Positions 32,546 to 46,586 are shown, counted from the first letter of the stretch. The stretch is 64,000 nt of DNA from Diplonema papillatum (GCA_030068145.1 JAPJBO010000408.1:124001-188000); one strand, 5' to 3'. The notes: generated from the letters alone by a model not told the origin. Translations and numbers: made by a program.

Positions 32546-33555
32546 AATAGGGGAAAGGGAAAAGGGTCGCAGGGAGTGTAAGACTCCGCAGGTAGGGTCT
32601 GGAACCTTGAGGGACGGGGGCGTGGGCGTACGGCTTTTAGGATGATGCGGACGCAGTCTTACTTGACCCAGGAACAGCCCCGGCTGCTCCTAGCACACAG
32701 GCCGGAGAAAAGGGGTATGCGGTCCCGCGCAACAGCGCAGGCCGACACGCCCGCACAGCTGCTAACTGGGGAGCAACAAGAAATGTGAAAACGGGGTTTT
32801 GCCTAGAGAAATGCTGACAAAGCACATTTGTTCAGCCCCGCACTGGACGTGACTGATTTCGTTTTCTTCGCCTCGCCATCTGCAGCTGAGCACCACACGG
32901 AACCCGGCTGGAAGGCCCCAAAGAGGAGTTGCATGTTGAAACGCCGCCCTCGCAGACAGGCCACCCACAACAACCAACTGTCTTGTAGGGGATGGGACGG
33001 GGGTACTTGTAGCCAGAGCGGCTCTGTGGAAGCAGACTGCAAGTCGCTGGCTCCCGTCCAACGGAACGTATCCGCCAACGCCTTGGCACAACGATGAAAA
33101 ACCTTAGGACTTCCTCTGCTTCACTTTTCCTGTGTTGCCAGCCGACCCCCTCCCACCTTGACCGTGTCCCATAGGATTATTCACCGCAGGGTGACCGTAC
33201 ACAGCCGCCCTTTAAGGTGGCTCTCCGTGGTGGGAATAAATCCTCGAGGGGACGCCAGGTGGATGCTTTTGTCGACGGAGGCTAGGGGATGAGAAATACC
33301 AATAACCGCCCGTGTCGGCCACGGCGACTCACATCTTGCCGCACACGGCCTCGTTGTGCTGAAGCTCGTCAAACACTGGACTGAAGGCCTGATTTGGTGC
33401 TGCATGCATAAAGGGCACCATTGATTCTCGCGCAAGCTGGAGGCTTGCATGGGATGTAAGGGAAATTAACCGAAGAAATATGTTGTATTGCGTTTTGAAG
33501 TTTGTCTCGGGCGTGCCGCAGCATTTTGCAAATATTGAGTCGGGAGTTCGCGACA
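32546..33555. other. intergenic region, no recognised gene
   Basis: Frames on both strands are short and overlap without any recognisable motif. Confidence 0.3.
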
Positions 33556-33700
33556 GCACCACAGCCCTGTGGTTGACCGTCAGTCTCGGCTTCTGTTCAG
33601 CGCAAGCGCCAAGCACAAAGGCTTGCCACGCCTCGCCTTGGCGTATGGTTTGGGAACTTGATCCGGAGGGCCCGCGGCGCCTCACACATTGAAACGTGAT
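33556..33700 (-). repeat. family C repeat fragment
   Basis: CCTGTGGTTGACCGTCAG, TTCAGCGCAAGCGCCAAGC and CTTGCCACGCCTCG... match, in inverse orientation, the family C copies at 41385-41600 and 41660-41810. Confidence 0.65.
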
Positions 33701-34199
33701 TCCCATGTAGAGGTTTTCCCTGGTACATTTGTGTTCGCAAAGAGGGGAAGTGCGCCGGGAGGCATTACAGTGCGCCAGGTGGCATTGCAGGAAGAAATTC
33801 GGTGTCGCAGCGGGAGTGGGGGTTTGGATCCCTGCACAAACTTTCGTGATTACCCTGCACAAACTCTCATGATTACAGGGGGGTTTGTAATTTTTGCAAC
33901 AAGGTGGCAAGCACCTGCCCCGGGCCCCGGGCCGCAACGTACAGTGTTTCTTGGCCGGCCGCGGCAATTCTTTTCCCACTCCTTTTCCACCAAAACACCC
34001 ACATCACGAATATCCAGCTGGGTTCCGACCCTCAACAGGACCAAGTGCTTTAGCACCACGTATCGTGCCAAGCCAATGTGCATGGTACTGTACACGTGTG
34101 CACGGTGAGGTTTAGCCTCAAAAGCTGGAGAGAAAAAATGATCTGGCGGGTTTCTTCATCTAACGAGGGGAGTACGCTGCTCTTGACAAAGTGCTTTTC

Positions 34200-34595
34200 T
34201 TAGACACAAGACAGAGCAGTGTGTCCTCGCCACGCGGATGAATTCCCCCTGCAGTGGACCGATGCTGCAAGGCTCGGGGTGGTCGCTTTCCGCGAAATGA
34301 AGGCGCCGGTCGCGCACATGCGCACCACAGAGTTCGGCAAAAGCGCAAAGAGCCTGGTCATCGCCCTGATCGAAACACGCTGGAACTACATTGTGCGCCC
34401 TGTTCACAAATCCTGCGCAGGTTTGAGCCCGAGCGCTGGCGTTCGGAAACTGACGGACAAGCTCGCCTGGGACTGATGCTGTACCTTCCCTTGTTTCTTC
34501 CAGGATGGACAACCACGAGCTCAACGCTCTTGCGGAGCACACGCAGTGGGAGGGCGCAACGTTTCAGAGTCTAAACCTGAAAGGTAGCTCGGAGT
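34200..34595 (+). other. coding-like stretch, unresolved
   Basis: The plus strand has an open frame at 34219-34476 with protein-like composition (FGKSAKSLVIALIETRWNYI). A strong acceptor (CCCTTGTTTCTTCCAG) at about 34504 is followed by a short open stretch reading MDNHELNALAEHTQWEG. The phases of these two pieces do not agree, and the minus strand is also open, so I cannot assign a gene. Confidence 0.2.
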
Positions 34596-37500
34596 GGTCA
34601 GCACACTTAGGCGGCGCCAGTTGGCCAGGAGCCTGTGACCCCCAGATGGTAGACTGCTTCTAGACTGTGATGGACTATAATTGTTGAGGTTAGAATGCAG
34701 AATATCTGTGCGATGGCCTGCATGAGTCACCAGGTGAGTGCCTCTTCGATCGTACCGTGTCGTGCTTCTAGACTATAATTGCCTGTGATAGCCTTGTGAT
34801 GGGCTGCAGGCAGTTCGACGCACTTCCAGGAAATAGGAGTGGACTGAGTCGGAGCCTGGCCGCGGCTTCGAGTCGCTTAGCCAAGTCGCGTCTACCAGCT
34901 CGTCCGAGCGTGAGTCGGACTAGACAGACGTTAAGGCAAAACAAAGTCGGTAAGGATTTGGAACCCCGGGTCCTTGGGCGGTTGCACACCCCACGACCAG
35001 TGAATCGGCCGTTGACTCAAGTTCCGGTTTCTCCTCACGATTTGCGAACGCTCGCTGACGTAGCGAACGTCGTGGCGAACGTTCGCAGCCATCACTGCCC
35101 TAGGGAGGAGAGGCAGGCTTTGCGGGTTTGATTTTTTAGAGTGAACGCTCGTACTTTTGGCAAATTTTCTCTACCAACTGCGGTGCACTTAAACTTGCTT
35201 GCGATTGAAACACTCGACAGTGATGGCTGCTCGGTTGAAGGGGCGTGTAGCGGGCGAGTATCCCCTTGCACCGGGGTTGATGTGCTGTCTGTTGTTTCTT
35301 AACACATTTGTGACTGAGGGAATAGTTCCGGAACAACGGTGCACGTGCGAAGAGGGACGAAGCCAACGAAAAAGCGTTCAATGATTTCACAGCCGTGCGT
35401 TCATACAGGAATCAGCTACGGATACGAAGACCCTAACCAGCGGCTTCCGTCTTCCCATCAGTGGACAAGAGTCTGAATAGAGCATCTATTTGATATCGGA
35501 AAGTAAGTGCGAGATCAGGCACACCTTGTGCGCTGGCTTCGTTTAACCGTGAATCTAATAATCAGGGCTTACCCCACTTTCTCGCTTTCATTTCACCAAC
35601 CCTGTGATAATTATCGTCTTCACCGTTTCTGCTAACGCGACCTTTTCCGTAAAGCGACAACAAGAGACACCTCTCGTGTCACTGGGCAAAGTCAGACTTT
35701 AGTCAAACGCAGCGGGGTCTTCTTTCCTTGCTGGCAGTTTCGAGCCCGTTCCCTTTGGGAACAGAAGGAAACTCAATGGTCCATATATGCGCGTCTTTGA
35801 ATGACGAAGCATGGCTACCTGAGTAACCCCCGCCGTTTACTGACCTGATCTCTCAGCGTTGGCATTCAGGGCACTGAATGATGTACACGGGCAGGACAAT
35901 GATCATTCATCGTTGGTGCTGATCGTCCGCCACTTCGTTTACTAGTGCAAGCCCAGCTCCGGAATATTTCTTTTTCCCTCAACGACAAGTGTCAGACTAG
36001 CTCAACGTTGATCCCTGAAGTAACTCCGTATCGTTTGTGTTTCCGACAATCGGGGTTGATGTGCAGTCTGGTCGTTTTTTTCCCCCACGACAGCAAGTGT
36101 CAGACTTGCCACTTGAAGGCAGTTGACTCCTGGCAGGTCTTCTCTACTGGTGGGTGTTGCTTGGGCTGGCTTTTTTTGCTTACAGAACAGGGTACTGGTA
36201 CTGACCTGGTCCCGCGCGGCACGCGCTGGTGACTCGGTCTGGATCCAAATCGGGTCTGCCGCCCCGGGAAAAAATTGCAACCTTGTTGTATGACTGAAGC
36301 AGGTCTGGAGACCAGGTTACCACCCCCAAGCTAGTACCCTGTTGCAGGAGCTGCTGTAGCCGTAAGCGCTTCGTTTACGTATACTATCTCCCATCCCCCC
36401 CGCTTCTTTGAATTGTTTGCGATACTACATACATAGTACTGTGGACACTTTCTAACCACTGGAAGGCAGAAATTTCGAGCCTGCTGCCCCTGCAGAAAAG
36501 GGCCTTTCAGGCTATGCGTGGGGGCTGTCACCCCGATGTTCTTCAAAGAAACGCAGCAAGGTGGCTACAGGGCGTGCGGCTGCCGCGTTGTAGTCTGCGT
36601 TGCCTCCTTCCGGCGGTCCCAGCAAGGCTTCCTCGAGCTCTGGTGTCGGTAGCCGCGGCAGCTCGCCAACAAGGGGCCATGACAAACTGCAGAACTCAGC
36701 AAAACATTTGTATCATGATATGCACGAGGGCACATCGAGCCGCAAACATGATTTTTTTTGGAAAAATGGAGAAGTGAATGTTTGAGAGCGGTGGTGCGTC
36801 ACGCCTCTTGGATTTGACGGCATCTGGCAGCAACAAGCTTGAAACTACGAGATCGCGAGTTGTCGGTAACAAATGGATTTCTTGCGCGCTGTATCAACAC
36901 GGAAACTTAGGTGGATTCGGTCAGCATCAACGTCCTTTGCTTGGACCCCAACAGCTTCGATACGACTGGTGAGGAACCTCCGCGGAATTGAACTGCGCAA
37001 AATCTCACTTCATCCGGAATCGCTCCCTCGCCCCCACACGTTGCTGCCAAAATGGTAAGTAATACCAACCCATGGCCGATGATTTTCGTCAACGCTGCCA
37101 TCAGCCAGACAATTGAATAATCGGCTTGGCCTGTACCCAAGAGAACCCTGACGCAACACTGCACGGCCCAGACTCGCTGTGGAGTCGTTGCAGATCGGTC
37201 TGGCTTTGGGGCAATTGGAAAGGTTGAGAAAGAATCTGGGGATCTCCGCCGTTTGGGGAGTTGCTTGAATTAATTTTTTTTTTTTTTTTGCGTTGATTGC
37301 TTGCGAGGCAATATTCCTAATAGGTATGGGTATGAGATCAGTAGTTGGACCGGCTTAATCTTCTCGTCACTGGGGAAGCAGACAGAGTCTAAACCAGCTT
37401 CGCTACACCTTTTCCGGCAGTCCACCATCATGTACAAAACATAAGCACTGGTAAGGCACGTTTGGGTGCACCTGCTGATGGAGGCATGAATCCATGGCAC

Positions 37501-39250
37501 CAGGACATCGGTGCTTCCCACGTGTTACACCCCCCGTTGCAGTTCCGAGACCGAGAGGCTCGTGAAGTCGCGCCTTGTAGTTGCGCCTTCACAAGTGCAC
37601 GGAACATCTGCTAGTAACCATTTCTGGGCGACGTTGGTTTTGACCACGCCTGCCTTCCCCCTCCGGTCGAGATGATTTGCCGAAATCCCTATCGTCTGCA
37701 TCGTACAATGTACTACATGGGAAAATACTCGACGTTGCTGCTTCGACTCCGAACGGAAGGGAGGAATATAGAATATAGAGGTACCTACCCCCCCCGTGCA
37801 TAAGATGGATAGTCAAACCCCCTTGATTAAGATGGATAACGGGCGAGAATCCAATCCATCTTGGAGGTAAGGGGCAAATACGATACAAACACAATCTGAT
37901 TTGTTCTTCGCGTACACCACCGTGTGTTGCTTTCTCACTCAGGACTTTGACCTGTTGTGTTTGTGTGATTGAGATCGTGTAGGGGTAGACCCGCATGACC
38001 TCACGTCCGTTCAACACGTGGTTCGGTAGTTACAGCACTTGGGATCCCTTCTGTTCTTTGTCGGGCAGCATCGTCGAGTATTTCCTTTCAAGCTGGCACT
38101 TGTGTAAAACAAAAGAGTGGAAGTGATGAGCCCGCTTTTTCCGCCCCCCCCCTGACCCGACGTGCAGAAAGCACTGCTTCGGACCATCGATTTACACAGG
38201 ATTTCTGGCGGGGACACCGCTCACGTTTTGGAATAATGCTTGATGCTCTGTTTGGAATCAAGGGTCCGAGAACGAGCGTCGCAATGGTCGATTTGAATCG
38301 CGCGATCTGATGAAAAGATACTGGCGATTTTCCAAAACCGTTCAGTCGCGTGATGCTCGCACTACAATGCATCACACCATTGGATTCAGGAGATTAGCTT
38401 CTGTAATCCACATTTGGGCTGTCAGTTTGCTGAATAGAAATCAGAAAACATTGTCCGGTGCAGTATTTTATGGGTACCGGGTATCTTTGCATCGCCACTT
38501 CTCATTCAAACCGACCTCAATCGACGATGGTCAACAAACATAGTCGAATCGAGAGTCGAACGCAGTCCGAGACAAGCTTGGGGCTTTTGGCCCGGACATG
38601 AATAATATTGAGGCTTCTTGGTCCAAAAGAGATGGGAAAGCTTGAAATTTTTTGTCGAGTGCAATATTCTTTCCAAGAGCCATCGGGATTTCCGCGGTCT
38701 GGCACGAGAGAGGTTTCGCGCCGGTATTCGATAGTACACAGTGCCCGCTTCGCACGCACGGGAATCCCTGAGAGGTCTCTTCGAGTGAGAGTTTTCACCT
38801 TGGCGGAAACCCCGACGGCAACAAAACAACCTACGCTCCACCTCTGCGCTTCACCGCTTCGTGCGGTGTAAAGTGCGATCGCAATGCACTACACGGCGAA
38901 GAGAGAAGGAGGGAGAGTGAGAGAGAAAGAGCGAAGGCAAAGTTACAATCGTGACAACCTTTTTGAACAAACTTTGTCAACACGGCTTTTTTCTCCGGGA
39001 ACAACCCTGTCGGTCTCGCGAAAAAAAGACGGTTCGAGGTGTTAGCAAAATACGTAAACAAATGCTCTTTGGGACACAGGCGGGGAGTGAAGAAAGGCGT
39101 GCAAGGATTCCGTAGGAAGTCTGTTCTCTTTTTTTGTTGTGAAGAGAAGAGACTGGAGACCTTCAATAATATATTTGGGGGAGGGATCTTAGTTTGCGGT
39201 GAGGGGAACGACTGGGCTCCTACCGACTCTGTGTAAACGTTCAACAACGC
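34596..39250. other. long intergenic region, no recognised gene
   Basis: Contents noticed are family E motifs (TAGACTGTGATGG, GATAGCCTTGTGATGGGCTG) at about 34665-34830, family G/H pieces at 35135-35150, 35270-35300 and 36050-36090, a T-run at 37275-37290, and an AG-rich run at 38905-38935. Many frames of 60-140 codons exist on both strands, but none shows a recognisable domain or splice-supported extension. Confidence 0.35.
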
Positions 39251-39829
39251 TCGGAACAGGAAGTCTTAACCAGAGGTCGACGTCATGAGTGTAAACCTTG
39301 CGTTTACGCCGAGTTTTGAGCGCAGCCCGCCTGGTTGAAGGGCGAATTGCACTGGGTAACACGTGTGCGGTTTGTGCCGCCTGTTCTGACTCGAGGCGGC
39401 ATGAGCCACAGCCGAGGGAAAATCCAAGAGCATGCCGACGTGCAGGCTGTGGTGGCCCTGCGCAGCAAAGCATCGGAACTCTGTGGCCACGCTTTCGTTG
39501 GAACACGACAGAGGACGAGCTGAAGGAACTTTGGACCGCGCATTGTGAAGCGCTTTGCCAATGTTGCCAGGCAGACATAGATGAGTCTAAATGAATTTCA
39601 AAAAGACTTGCCTATTTTCATCCGCCGATTCGAGACAACAACAGAACAATGTCCATCTTGGGAGATCACGGGAGAGGGTATTAATGGGAGGTCAAAAATT
39701 GCGTTTGAGTGGAATACAAGGACAGTATGCCTACCTATTCAGCGGGTTGCTTTACAAGGTATTGTGAGCACGTTGTGTGGGACCAGGATTCCTGACTTTT
39801 GAAAAGTCCCTTGTATGGACGAGATATTT
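39251..39829. other. unassigned region downstream of the MULE remnant
   Basis: Frames are open on both strands at 39265-39600, but I recognise no MULE C-terminal feature such as a SWIM zinc finger. CCCTTGTATGGAC-type units (39807, 39960, 39990) are a small local repeat interrupted by repeat D. Confidence 0.3.
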
Positions 39830-39959
39830 CGTAATAACAATTAATTGTAAACACGAAAGAGAACGCTGGCAGCGTGTTTGGGGGAAGTTTAGCCTACCGA
39901 TCATATTCACTCACTATCACTCACTAACAGGCTAATCCTCCCCCGGCACGTACAAACAA
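39830..39959 (+). repeat. 130-bp repeat D, copy 2
   Basis: This is about 97-98% identical to 14540-14669 over exactly 130 bases, with the same ends. It is inserted between two CCCTTGTATGGAC repeats. Confidence 0.88.
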
Positions 39960-40174
39960 GCCCCTTGTATGGACAAACTTTCCAGGTCCCTAATATGGAC
40001 ACCTGATTTTGGAAAAGTCCCTTGCACGGTGTAGTGAAACCTGCTTGCTGCACGTCGACCCGTGGAATGATCTGATGTTGGGGTTCACCCATGTACACAT
40101 TAGTACAGCTGCGGTGAAATTGGAGCCTTCACATTCTGAGTGGAAAGGGTATCAAAAGGCATCAAAGAGCGACA

Positions 40175-40741
40175 TCATGCCGTGTCAGAACAATCCAGAG
40201 AAGGAACCACGTTCCGCTTTATGTGTTCCCGGCAAAGTAAGTTCGGTGTCCTGGGGAGAACCCCTTCCACAGCAGCCTCGAGTCCTTTGTCCCTGTCAGA
40301 AATGAGGCCAAAGTTGCTGCCAGCGTGTATTTCGCTCAGATTTTGAAGGAATCGAGGCCATGACTCTGTATCTTCCGTGGTTCCCAAAGCGTAGCAAATG
40401 GGAATTGTGCCGAGGTTGGCGTCGATGCCAACAGCACTGAAAAGCACCCCCCCCCCCAAGCACCACGCGCTCTTCAAACCCAAGAAACATTTTCCCCCCT
40501 TTCCATGTGCGGCGTCAATGCTTATCAGTGGGACCACGTGGGCGGTCGCACGGATCGCGGCCCCGAAGGCCAGGAAACAAAATGTAAACCGCCTGCCTTC
40601 TTCATCGCGCTTGGTGTACACACGACTACACGAGTCCGGATCTACTGCTCTGATGGCAGCAAAATACGGGTTGCTCTCTGTGAACGCCGGAGCTTCGTCG
40701 CTGAAGGTAACAACCAGCTCAAGAATGAAGTTGGAAATCGA
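40175..40741 (-). pseudogene. Mutator-like (MULE) transposase fragment
   Basis: The open frame (about 188 codons, entered after a stop at 40742-40744) matches the core of MULE DDE transposases. PLISIDAAHGKG gives the first catalytic Asp. It is followed by VGIDANLGTIPICYALGTTE, ESWPRFLQNL, LISDRDKGLEAAV with the second Asp, and LCREHIKRN of the C/H motif. The frame stops before the third acidic residue and the C-terminal zinc finger, and the upstream DNA-binding region is missing, so it is a dead remnant. No terminal inverted repeats were found around it. Confidence 0.85.
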
Positions 40742-40792
40742 TCATCAAGCGGCACGCACAAAGCAATCGACGCGCCGCGTGTGTCAGTCTCG

Positions 40793-41010
40793 ACGAAGAG
40801 AGAGAGACAGAGAGAGAGACGAGTTAGAGTGCAGGGACCATCTCTCCGAGGAGAGAGACGGTCGTCCCACTACTGTCACGTGCCACTGGCCGGAGTAAGT
40901 CGTTGCGCCGTGGGCGCGGAGCGAGCCGCGGCCCAGTCAAAGATGATTGTTGCACCGATGGTGGCGCAGCCGGGGGCGTTCTGACTGACGGACGAGACCG
41001 CCTGGCAGTG
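40793..41010 (+). repeat. family A repeat, copy 2
   Basis: (AG)n, ACGAGTTAGAGTGCAGGGAC, CATCTCTCCGAGGAG, AAGTCGTTGCGCCGTGGGCG and GATTGTTGCACCGATGGTGG match the complete element at 59699-60032 up to GACGAGACCGCCTGGCAG. The right third is missing or replaced. Confidence 0.85.
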
Positions 41011-41269
41011 TGACCTCTCGTGCGCTCAGGCCATCCCTTTCTGCCACACAGGTCCGATTCCGCATCCGCCAGTGAGCGCTGACAGCTTGTCTTCAGGGTG
41101 TAGTCGAACTATTTCTTGAGCCAAGGAGTTGCCGAGATCTGGTACCCACCCCGTTATGTGGTGGTACTACGCGTGCATTAGTGGTCCACTATGGGATCCC
41201 TGCCCCGCAGGAGCCGCTCCCGGATCTAGACTAGCCCACCTTCCGGTGGTGGAGGTCTACTTCAGGATG

Positions 41270-41345
41270 CTTGTGTTGCCGACAATCAACCGGGGTTGAT
41301 GTGCAGTCTGGCGTCTTTCGACGCTTCCTGATATCGCTTTTTTTC
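41270..41345 (+). repeat. family H repeat
   Basis: CCGACAATCAACCGGGGTTG and ATGTGCAGTCTGGCGTCTTT match 7567-7610 closely. Confidence 0.7.
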
Positions 41346-41369
41346 CCGGCGTCACGTTTTGGTACCAGG

Positions 41370-41815
41370 GAAAGCCTGCTACACGGGAGCCAAGCTTCAC
41401 GTGTTCGGCGGTACTGCAGAGCCACGGACCTACGGATCAAGTGGCTACCGATTTCCCAAACTAAAGCATCAAGGCGTGGCGCACCTTGGGGCTTGGCGCT
41501 TGCGCTGAACACAAGCTCGTCGAGACGGTCAGCCACAGGGCAGAGCGGACGGGGTTGTGCCTCCGACGCAAGCTTTGCAAGCTGTGGTTGACCGTCACTT
41601 TCCTGGACCAGGAGCGGCCTTCTTATTTTCTTCTTCTTCTTCTTCCGGCGTCACGTGCCAACCAAACTAAAGCATCAAGGCGTGGCGCACCTTGAGGCTT
41701 GGCGCTTGCGCCGAACATAAGCTCGTCGAGACGGTCAGCCGCAGGGCAAAGCGGACGGGGTTGTGGCACTGTGCTGCCTTGTGCAAGCTGTGCTTGACCG
41801 CCACGTTCCTGGACC
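41370..41815 (+). repeat. family C repeat, two tandem copies
   Basis: AAACTAAAGCATCAAGGCGT, GGGGCTTGGCGCTTGCGC and ACGGTCAGCC..AGGGC..AGCGGACGGGG occur at about 41457-41600 and 41664-41810. The first copy also carries the CACGTGTTCGGCGGTACTGC part that is found in the CobW intron. Confidence 0.8.
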
Positions 41816-41854
41816 CGGAGTCGTCTTTTTCTTCTTTTTTCTTTTCTTCCGGCA

Positions 41855-42235
41855 TCACGTCCTCTTCCCGTGCGGTCTCAGCAATTCAGCCAGCTTTCCC
41901 GAGTGGTCCAACTTTTTGGTTTCGTCGCACCCGCCCACGTGCACGTCTCCGATGAAGGTGTTTGGCACCGTTGCCTGGCCGGTCAGCGCGGATAGCTTTT
42001 CCTGTACCTCCGCGCCGTTTGCCATGCGGTCAAGCTCGATCAACGCGGGCTTCACTTTGTACTTCTTGAAGATCCGCAGCACGGTTCTGCAGTAGGGACA
42101 GTACGACTTCGAGAACATGACCACGGGCTCGTTCCGACAATGGGCGGGCAACAACTCTCGGATCAGCGCCGTCCTTTCTTCTGGGCTGTACTGCACCGGA
42201 TCGACGACATCAGCTTTCGTGTTGTTGCAGCCCAT
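41855..42235 (-). CDS. dithiol glutaredoxin 2 (CPYC) with a MGC lipid-anchor N-terminus
   Basis: The 126-residue product is a classical glutaredoxin: CPYC active site in MFSKSYCPYC, TVPNTFIGDVHVGGCDE for glutathione binding, and LAELLRP at the end. The N-terminus reads MGCNNTKADVV. Gly2 followed by Cys3 is the usual context for N-myristoylation plus palmitoylation, so membrane attachment is inferred. The preceding extension of about 35 residues separates this anchor from the catalytic fold. It is intron-free and clearly distinct from the glutaredoxins at 31.4 and 49.5 kb. Confidence 0.95.
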   Translation of the reverse strand: MGCNNTKADVVDPVQYSPEERTALIRELLPAHCRNEPVVMFSKSYCPYCRTVLRIFKKYKVKPALIELDRMANGAEVQEKLSALTGQATVPNTFIGDVHVGGCDETKKLDHSGKLAELLRPHGKRT

Positions 42236-42496
42236 GGCTCGTATTCTACTTGGCTGGACGCGCGGTCGTGCGGACAGTCAACGGTCGTGTTGCTTCCTTT
42301 GTCTCTTTTTGTTTCAAATCCTTTTTTAGCGTTTTTTTTTTGTAGCGTTTATTGTGGTTTAGAGGGTCGGTGTTTTAGGGTCTCCGGTTGAGACCATTGA
42401 GGCTGTGAGGCGGGAAGTATGAGGGTAGTAGGTATGCTTACACTTTAACTACGGCTAGCCATGTTTGTAAGTGTTGCGACCGACACCATGTATACG
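42236..42496. other. intergenic region with a family G fragment
   Basis: GGTCGGTGTTTTAGGGTCTC at about 42364 is the second half of family G; related pieces are at 42716 and 63249. Confidence 0.5.
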
Positions 42497-42710
42497 TATT
42501 TGTATAAGCACCTGCTTTGTAGGAAATGCTTGAGGAGGCTGCCAGCTGCAAAAGATCAAAGGAGGTAAATGTGCTGTAGCCCACACGAAACACAGGTGAA
42601 TCGTAAGCGTTCAACAAAAAAGACCCATTTTGTAGTTGTATTGTTTCTCCCCCTCTAGCCTCCTTCGAAGTAAGCACAAGGCGGCCCCTCGAGTATTTTG
42701 TGGATTAGAA
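42497..42710 (+). repeat. dispersed repeat family L, copy 2
   Basis: This matches 10580-10810 in order and orientation (AGGAAATGCTTGAGGA, AAAGGAGGTAAATGTGCTGT, CCACACGAAACACAGGT, CCCCTCGAGTATTTTG), with about 20 bases deleted before GTAAGCGTTCAAC. Confidence 0.8.
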
Positions 42711-43940
42711 TCGCCGGTATTTAAAAGTCTCCGGTTGACCGTAGAGGTTTGGGTAGGGAGAAGGGTTGAAAGAGGTTCACCGGTGGAACGCTCGTTTCGG
42801 GTGATGTCACTCTGTTGTGAAACCTTGTGAGGCCTCCTAACGCGTATAGGGAGTTTTAAAGTGAACCCCCGTTCCGAAAAAAGAAAACGCGCGAAATTGA
42901 ACGTTCGCTGGAAACTCGGGGGGGGGGCGTTTTGAGAGACTGTGAGAAGAGCGTCTGTGTGGTTTGGCAATTTTTCCTCAGTGTGCAAGGAGAATGGGGG
43001 GTTTTTAGTGTAAAGCTTCCGGAAAGAAGCTACGAGGACGCTCGTTTACGTGGGCTCTTGTTCGACATCAAGTGGTCCAGACGGTGGACATTTGCAGCTC
43101 CTTCGCTTTCCTCGGACAAAACCGTCGATCCGTTCGCTGTTTTGAGCTGCACGTCCAGTCCCCTTGCGTCTGCCTCCTTCGTTGCCTACTTCCCTTTTCT
43201 GATGGCGTGACGGCTTTGTCTGACGGGCTCCTGCTCGGTGGCATCGAGGACGGACGGTGAGACACTTGCAACCGGGCCTGCGCTGGCGACTGCACTACGG
43301 GGAAAAGCCTCTTCCACAGGGTCGCAAACCCGTTTGGGGGACGTCGGCATGGGTATGTTCCGTGCCACCACCATGAGCCGGTCCATCCCCTCTTGATAGA
43401 CCGTGATAGACTGCGGCAGGCACTTCGATGCAGTTTCAAGAGATAGGGACGGACCGGCTCACACGGTCCCCAACACAGGGCGCGTTGTCGTAGATTCAAC
43501 TGGCACACACACAGGCAGCCGAAGGTTTCCTGCGTACACGTGAGCAATAGTGTCCAAGTTGTCCGTGTTGCATCGAGCTCAACAGACATGGACATAACTC
43601 GAATTAAATCCCAGCCCACAATTGTACTATGAAGGCTTTGGATCGGCGGTGGTTCCCTCGTCGCAAGCTTGAATCGTTTACAACACAATCCCCCTGGCAC
43701 AGGTTTTCGGCGCCTGCTCCTGGGTACAGGGGCGAAAGACCCATCAAACCTGGTTCGCTCCGAAGTTTCCCTCAGGATAGCTAGAACCAAAACAGGAGTT
43801 CCGCCAGGTAAAGCGAATGATTGGAGGCATTGGGGAAATCGTTTCCTCAACCTATTCTCAAATTTTGAATGGGCGTGAGCCGGGTTACTTCATTGAGCCC
43901 TGACGTAGAATCCTGGTTCTGAGTGGGTCACCTCTGGTAA
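42711..43940. other. intergenic region, no recognised gene
   Basis: A minus-strand frame of 260 codons at 43068-43850 is open but Arg/Ser-rich and without any domain. It contains the family E repeat (about 43390-43465), so I treat it as chance. Confidence 0.35.
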
Positions 43941-44225
43941 GCAGGACTGGCGAAGCGGGATGAACCGAGAGCTGACTTAAGGTGTCCGAGTGATCGCTCA
44001 TCAGATCCCACAAAGGGTGTCGGTTCATCTTGACAGCAGGACTGGCGACGCGGGATGAACCGAGAGCTGACTTAAGGTGTCCGAGTGATCGCTCATCAGA
44101 TCCCACAAAGGGTGTCGGTTCATCTTGACAGCAGGACTGGCGACGCGGGATGAACCGAGAGCTGACTTAAGGTGTCCGAGTGATCGCTCATCAGATCCCA
44201 CAAAGGGTGTCGGTTCATCTTACGG
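43941..44225 (+). repeat. three 95-bp tandem repeats
   Basis: Units begin at 43941, 44036 and 44131 (GCAGGACTGGCGACGCGGGA ... GGGTGTCGGTTCATCTTGAC) and are nearly identical. Confidence 0.95.
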
Positions 44226-45224
44226 TGGCCATGGAAGTCGGCATCCGATAACGAGTACCTGCCTGTTTGTGAACTGCAGCTGGGTCAAAGTGAATTCCAG
44301 ACCAGCAGCACTTGCGCGTGTTGCACTTCTCCTTCGATCAAATCCCAATTCGCACGAGCTAATCAGTTTCTTCAGAGGCTCGTCGTAGCGCAGTAACACC
44401 GATCGAAACGGGAAGAATGTGCTCTTGAAGATCGCTTTAAAGGGTACGATTTACACGAGGGGAGGTGGAAAAAAGTAAGGGATTCGGGAAGAATGCGGTC
44501 ACATGTCCGTTTGGCATCCTCGAGAGCGATCTCTAGAACTCGGGGAAATCCACCCCACCCTAAACACAATCATGCGCAAGATCGGCGGGGTGGCGCCGGG
44601 CCTGGCAGCATGAAACAACACCCGAAGGTTTGCGGCTATGTCTGGTTGGCCTGTGGTGAGATGGAATGTGCACTTTTGCCAATTTCTTTTCTTTCAAAGT
44701 CCACTGTGCGAGGACTAGAAGAGAAGACCCCGTTATTTTCGAATTGCGGCCGAAAGACAATAAAGGAAAAGCGAGGAAGGGGCTGGGGTGGGAGAAATTT
44801 GAAGGGGTTGCTGCCCAGAGGTTCTACGGTTTTGTGGGCAGACCTTCCCTTCGTGATGCTTAGGAGAGCCGGCGTTCCCCTGTTGTCCGTCTGCTTCCTT
44901 TTTCTTCGCCGTCGAGTTCTTAACGACGTGCTTCAGCGAATATCGGTAGGTTCTCGTTGACGGCATTCGTTGTTTGCTTTACTCCTCGCACAAAATGTTC
45001 GATTGTACGGGAAGAAAGTTAAGAAGCGATGGTTGCATCCTTGTTAGAAAAAGAGAGTGAGAGATAGTGTGTATGTGTATTTGTGGGGGGGTGCGGGACA
45101 CGGGATGCAAGCCAATCTCACGAATTTGCGCCGGTTTGTTGAGAAACTGGCGCCGTAAGAATTGCGTTGCTTGCGTGCAGTCTGTGATGGGTGTTGTTTA
45201 CGGCGTTGTTGGCTGAACAGCGGC
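44226..45224. other. 3' flank of beta-tubulin, no recognised gene
   Basis: No domain-bearing frame is seen. The 200 bases next to the tubulin stop are probably its 3' untranslated region. Confidence 0.35.

Positions 45225-46586
<1,362 letters not shown>

Noticed and set aside
33329-33979. Minus-strand frame of 216 codons
   Set aside because: It contains a family C repeat and no recognisable domain, and the Cys/His spacing fits no zinc finger.
43068-43850. Minus-strand frame of 260 codons
   Set aside because: It runs through a family E repeat and has Arg/Ser-rich random composition with no domain or splice support.
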